Shown one piece after another: positions 30,610 to 32,815 of a stretch of 32,815 nucleotides of DNA (position 1 is the stretch's first letter; every line of letters starts with the position of its first letter). The stretch lies in contig CAZOVB010000050.1 of the NCBI GenBank assembly GCA_964583095.1, positions 1 to 32,815 of the forward strand, read 5' to 3'. Source of the stretch: CAZOVB01 sp964583095. GTDB lineage: Bacteria > Planctomycetota > Phycisphaerae > SM23-33. The notes beneath the pieces are model-generated. The model had not been told where the DNA came from. It was given only the letters and a program-made list of their open reading frames with translations, and ran no database searches. A program made the translations under genes and the position numbers.

Positions 30610-31992
30610 ATGGCAGAGGCCCCCAAAGGCAGTAACCAGGACAGACTGGAGCAGGGCCCGACGGATGGCGCTGCCATGAAGCACCCGACAGGTTCGCGAC
30701 CTCTGCGGGCGCCCAAGGCCATGCTGCTTCTGCTCCTGGCCGTGTCCGCTTTGCTTCCAATGCTGTTCCTGGACTACAACGAGCCTTCGCTGGGACTGCT
30801 GGCCATCAAGGTCCTTGCGAAGGTCGGCTCGCTTGTCGGTACGATGTTGCTGGTCTGGCAGTTGATCCTGGGTTTCCGCATTGTAAGCACGATCTTCCAC
30901 AAGGATCTTCTCTGGCTGGTGGGGGTCCACGAAAAACTGGGGACGTTCGCGATACCCCTGATTCTGCTCCATCCGGTATGCATCTCCATCTACTACGCCT
31001 GGACATCCCGCCGCGCCGTGTGGGCCTTCGACCTGGGTGACTCCTTCTACTGGTTCGTTCTGCTTGGGATGACCGCTTTGGCCCTTCTGCTGTTCATCTT
31101 CACCACCAGCGTCTTTCTCCGCAAGCGCCTGGGCTATGGCCGTTGGTTTGCAGCCCACCTTACCACCTACGCCGTGTTGCCTCTGGCGTTTGCTCACGCA
31201 ATACCGATCGGCATGACTCTCGAACAGAGACCGCTGATGTGGTTCTGGCTGTTCGCAGCTGGAGTAGCTGCGATCGTCTTGCTGAGCCGGGCACTGAACC
31301 TGCTGGGATGGCGGACCCACAGTCACGAGGTAATCGAAGCCCGCAGGCTTGCGCCGGATGCAATCGAATTGAGCATGAAGCCTCTGGAAGCTCCCATGAC
31401 GCCGGAAATCGGCCAGTTCGTATACGTGCGTCGCGCCAGGGCAGGAGGACAACGACCCTACAGCGTTGCCCGATACGAGGAGCACTCGGGCAAGATCAGC
31501 ATCGGGGCCCAGTCTGGTGGCCGATTCAGTCAAGCCCTCCAGAAGGTCCGCCCTTCCGAGCGAATGTACCTGGATGGCCCATACGGCGTGTTCAGTCAGG
31601 ACGCACTCTTGACGGGCAGACCCCTGGTAATGGTGGCCGGCGGCATAGGCATAACAGCCTTTCTGAGGCTCCTGGAACACATGGACACCAAGCGCGACCG
31701 GCCGGCCTATCTGTTCTATGGGAACGAAAAGGACCGGGACATTGCCTACCGGGAGGAGGTTGGTGCATTGGAGCATGTGAAAGTCGTGCACGTGATGAGC
31801 GACCAACCGGACTTTCCCGGGGAAAAGGGTCTGATCACTGCCGAACGGATCGGCAGGCACGTTCATCAGCCTGTCCAAGAGTGTGAGATCCTCATGTGCG
31901 GACCTGGCGCGATGACTCGAAAGCTTCAGCCGCAACTCGTCCAGGCCGGCGTGCCCAGGGGGCAGATCCACTACGAAATGTTCGCCTTCTGA
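30610..31992 (+). CDS. Ferric reductase-like flavocytochrome (membrane heme b domain + FAD/NAD(P) reductase domain)
   Basis: A 460-residue inner-membrane protein. Residues about 37-245 contain six hydrophobic segments. Two His pairs, H107/H121 and H183/H196, have the 13-14 residue spacing expected for two b-type hemes in ferric reductase/NADPH oxidase-type domains. The C-terminal half is a ferredoxin-NADP reductase-like module: 'QRPYSVAR' binds FAD, 'VMVAGGIGITAFLRLLEH' binds NAD(P), and 'ILMCGPGAM' is the Cys-Gly motif. It would pass electrons from NAD(P)H through FAD and hemes across the membrane to iron, oxygen or another acceptor. The ATG at 30610 is chosen because the residues just before it are unlike the family; GGAAG lies about 10 bases upstream. 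There is no obvious partner nearby. Confidence 0.87.
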   Translation: MAEAPKGSNQDRLEQGPTDGAAMKHPTGSRPLRAPKAMLLLLLAVSALLPMLFLDYNEPSLGLLAIKVLAKVGSLVGTMLLVWQLILGFRIVSTIFHKDLLWLVGVHEKLGTFAIPLILLHPVCISIYYAWTSRRAVWAFDLGDSFYWFVLLGMTALALLLFIFTTSVFLRKRLGYGRWFAAHLTTYAVLPLAFAHAIPIGMTLEQRPLMWFWLFAAGVAAIVLLSRALNLLGWRTHSHEVIEARRLAPDAIELSMKPLEAPMTPEIGQFVYVRRARAGGQRPYSVARYEEHSGKISIGAQSGGRFSQALQKVRPSERMYLDGPYGVFSQDALLTGRPLVMVAGGIGITAFLRLLEHMDTKRDRPAYLFYGNEKDRDIAYREEVGALEHVKVVHVMSDQPDFPGEKGLITAERIGRHVHQPVQECEILMCGPGAMTRKLQPQLVQAGVPRGQIHYEMFAF

Positions 31993-32146
31993 TAACGGTA
32001 ATTGCGGTGGCACGACCTGGAAGGGATCTGTTATTGCCATCGAGTATCCTGATGTTGCATTACCGCAGGAGCCTTTGCTCATGTCCGGCGCAAGCGGCCT
32101 GTCGGAAGCGACCCGGGGACACCCTCAGGTAGGCATCGAAGGTGCC

Positions 32147-32155
32147 TGCTATAAT
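32147..32155 (+). promoter_or_regulatory. Extended -10 promoter placing transcription start at the DUF2254 start codon
   Basis: TGCTATAAT: a TGN extension joined to a perfect TATAAT (32150-32155). The A of the downstream ATG (32162) is seven bases after the last T, where transcription normally begins, and there is no Shine-Dalgarno site between. No consensus -35 box is present. Confidence 0.6.
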
Positions 32156-32161
32156 TCCATC

Positions 32162-32803
32162 ATGCGTGCACGATTAGCCACCCTGTGGAATGCTCTCATG
32201 TCGAGCTACTGGTTTGTGCCGGCGCTGATGGTTACAGGATCAATTCTTCTTGCTCTGGTGAGTATCTGGGCCGACTACACATTCCCCATGGGCCAAGTGC
32301 CCTTGATCGGTCGCTTCGGTGACTCCCGTCCCGGGGCCGCGGGTGTCCGAGATCTGCTCAATGCCGTAGCGGGAGGGATGATCACGATCGCCGGTGTCAC
32401 CTTTTCGATTACCATTGTGGCCCTTTCCTTGGCTTCGCAACAGTTCGGTCCGCGCCTGCTGTATAACTTCATGCGTGATCGAGGAAATCAACTGACCCTC
32501 GGGACATTCATTGCCACCTTCACCTATGCCGTCATTCTGCTTCGGATTACCGATGACCAAGGCTTTGTCCCCTCCCTGTCGGTGACTCTGGCCATAGCGA
32601 TGATGCTTGCAGCCGTCGCGGTGCTAATCTATTTCTTCCACCATGTCTCTGCCTCGATCCAGGCCGATAAGGTTATCTCGTCGGTTGTGGGGGATTTAAA
32701 CGATACGATTGACCGGGTGTGCGGCGCTTCGGACCGCCATTGTGCCGGTATACGCTGCGCCACTGCTGTCCAAGATAATCAAGGTTCATTTGCTCTGGTG
32801 TAG
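32162..32803 (+). CDS. DUF2254-family membrane protein, apparently short or broken near the window end
   Basis: 213-214 residues. It starts 'MRARLATLWNALMSSYWFVPAL', as DUF2254 proteins typically do. Hydrophobic segments occupy residues about 17-40, 75-95, 118-135 and 140-165, with the conserved-looking 'AGGMITIAGVTFSITIVALS' and 'LASQQFGPRLLYNFM'. Family members usually run to about 400 or more residues with a soluble C-terminal half. Here the similarity fades after 'GDLNDTIDRV' and a TAG stop comes 12 bases before the window edge. A frameshift near 32715 is possible: another frame stays open to the edge. The function of DUF2254 is unknown. The upstream ATG at 32075 would run through the promoter and lacks the family start, so it was not used. 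Confidence 0.7.
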   Translation: MRARLATLWNALMSSYWFVPALMVTGSILLALVSIWADYTFPMGQVPLIGRFGDSRPGAAGVRDLLNAVAGGMITIAGVTFSITIVALSLASQQFGPRLLYNFMRDRGNQLTLGTFIATFTYAVILLRITDDQGFVPSLSVTLAIAMMLAAVAVLIYFFHHVSASIQADKVISSVVGDLNDTIDRVCGASDRHCAGIRCATAVQDNQGSFALV

Positions 32804-32815
32804 TTTCCGGGGGTG

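Noticed and set aside
31996..32065. CGGTAAT / ATTACCG inverted repeat downstream of the flavocytochrome gene as a terminator
   Set aside because: The arms are separated by more than 50 bases and no T-run follows.

Overview
This 32.8 kb, GC-rich window looks like a contig from a planctomycete-type or related (PVC group) bacterium. The evidence is gene content only. Two large exported proteins pair a C-terminal di-heme CxxCH module with the layout of the HzsA-related families common in Planctomycetota, and there are GHL/GH42-like and GH28-like carbohydrate enzymes and a PhoD-type phosphatase. I see no rRNA, tRNA, CRISPR array or insertion sequence.

Layout. Left edge (1-2.8 kb): the 3' end of an HzsA-like cytochrome gene, a glycosidase-like gene that appears to have lost its middle, and an MscS channel. 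Centre (2.8-22.9 kb): a divergent surface-glycan locus. The leftward arm, starting near 10.8 kb, encodes two glycosyltransferases, an NAD-dependent epimerase/dehydratase-family enzyme, a Nudix hydrolase, a PLP/PMP-type sugar 3-dehydratase with an Fe-S-like cysteine motif, a GDP-fucose-synthase-like protein whose catalytic Tyr is Phe, a heptose-1-phosphate guanylyltransferase and a heptose-7-phosphate kinase. The rightward arm, starting near 11.4 kb behind a good sigma70-like promoter and a long leader, encodes a thiamine-diphosphate E1 alpha/beta pair without E2 or E3, a B12-type radical SAM protein, a glycosyltransferase, a Wzm/Wzt-type ABC exporter with a Wzt C-terminal glycan-recognition domain, a three-part fusion (GT2 + TPR + B12/radical SAM) and an SDR oxidoreductase.

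Right part (22.9-32.8 kb): a leftward set comprising a second HzsA-like di-heme protein, an LRR-like lipoprotein, a GHL-type TIM-barrel protein and a PhoD phosphatase. After these come a GH28 remnant, a ferric-reductase-like flavocytochrome and a DUF2254 membrane protein with a leaderless-type promoter.

How it may work together (inference): HddA/HddC-like enzymes make an NDP-heptose, probably GDP-heptose. The epimerase-family protein, the Fe-S/His dehydratase and the Tyr-less GDP-fucose-synthase homologue could turn it into a deoxy- or epimerised heptose. The orphan E1 pair and the two radical SAM proteins could add carbon branches or methyl groups. Three paralogous GT2 enzymes with basic tails would polymerise the glycan, and Wzm/Wzt would export it. 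The combination, especially the GT2-TPR-radical SAM fusion and the dehydratase/E1 pairing, is the candidate for an undescribed glycan system.
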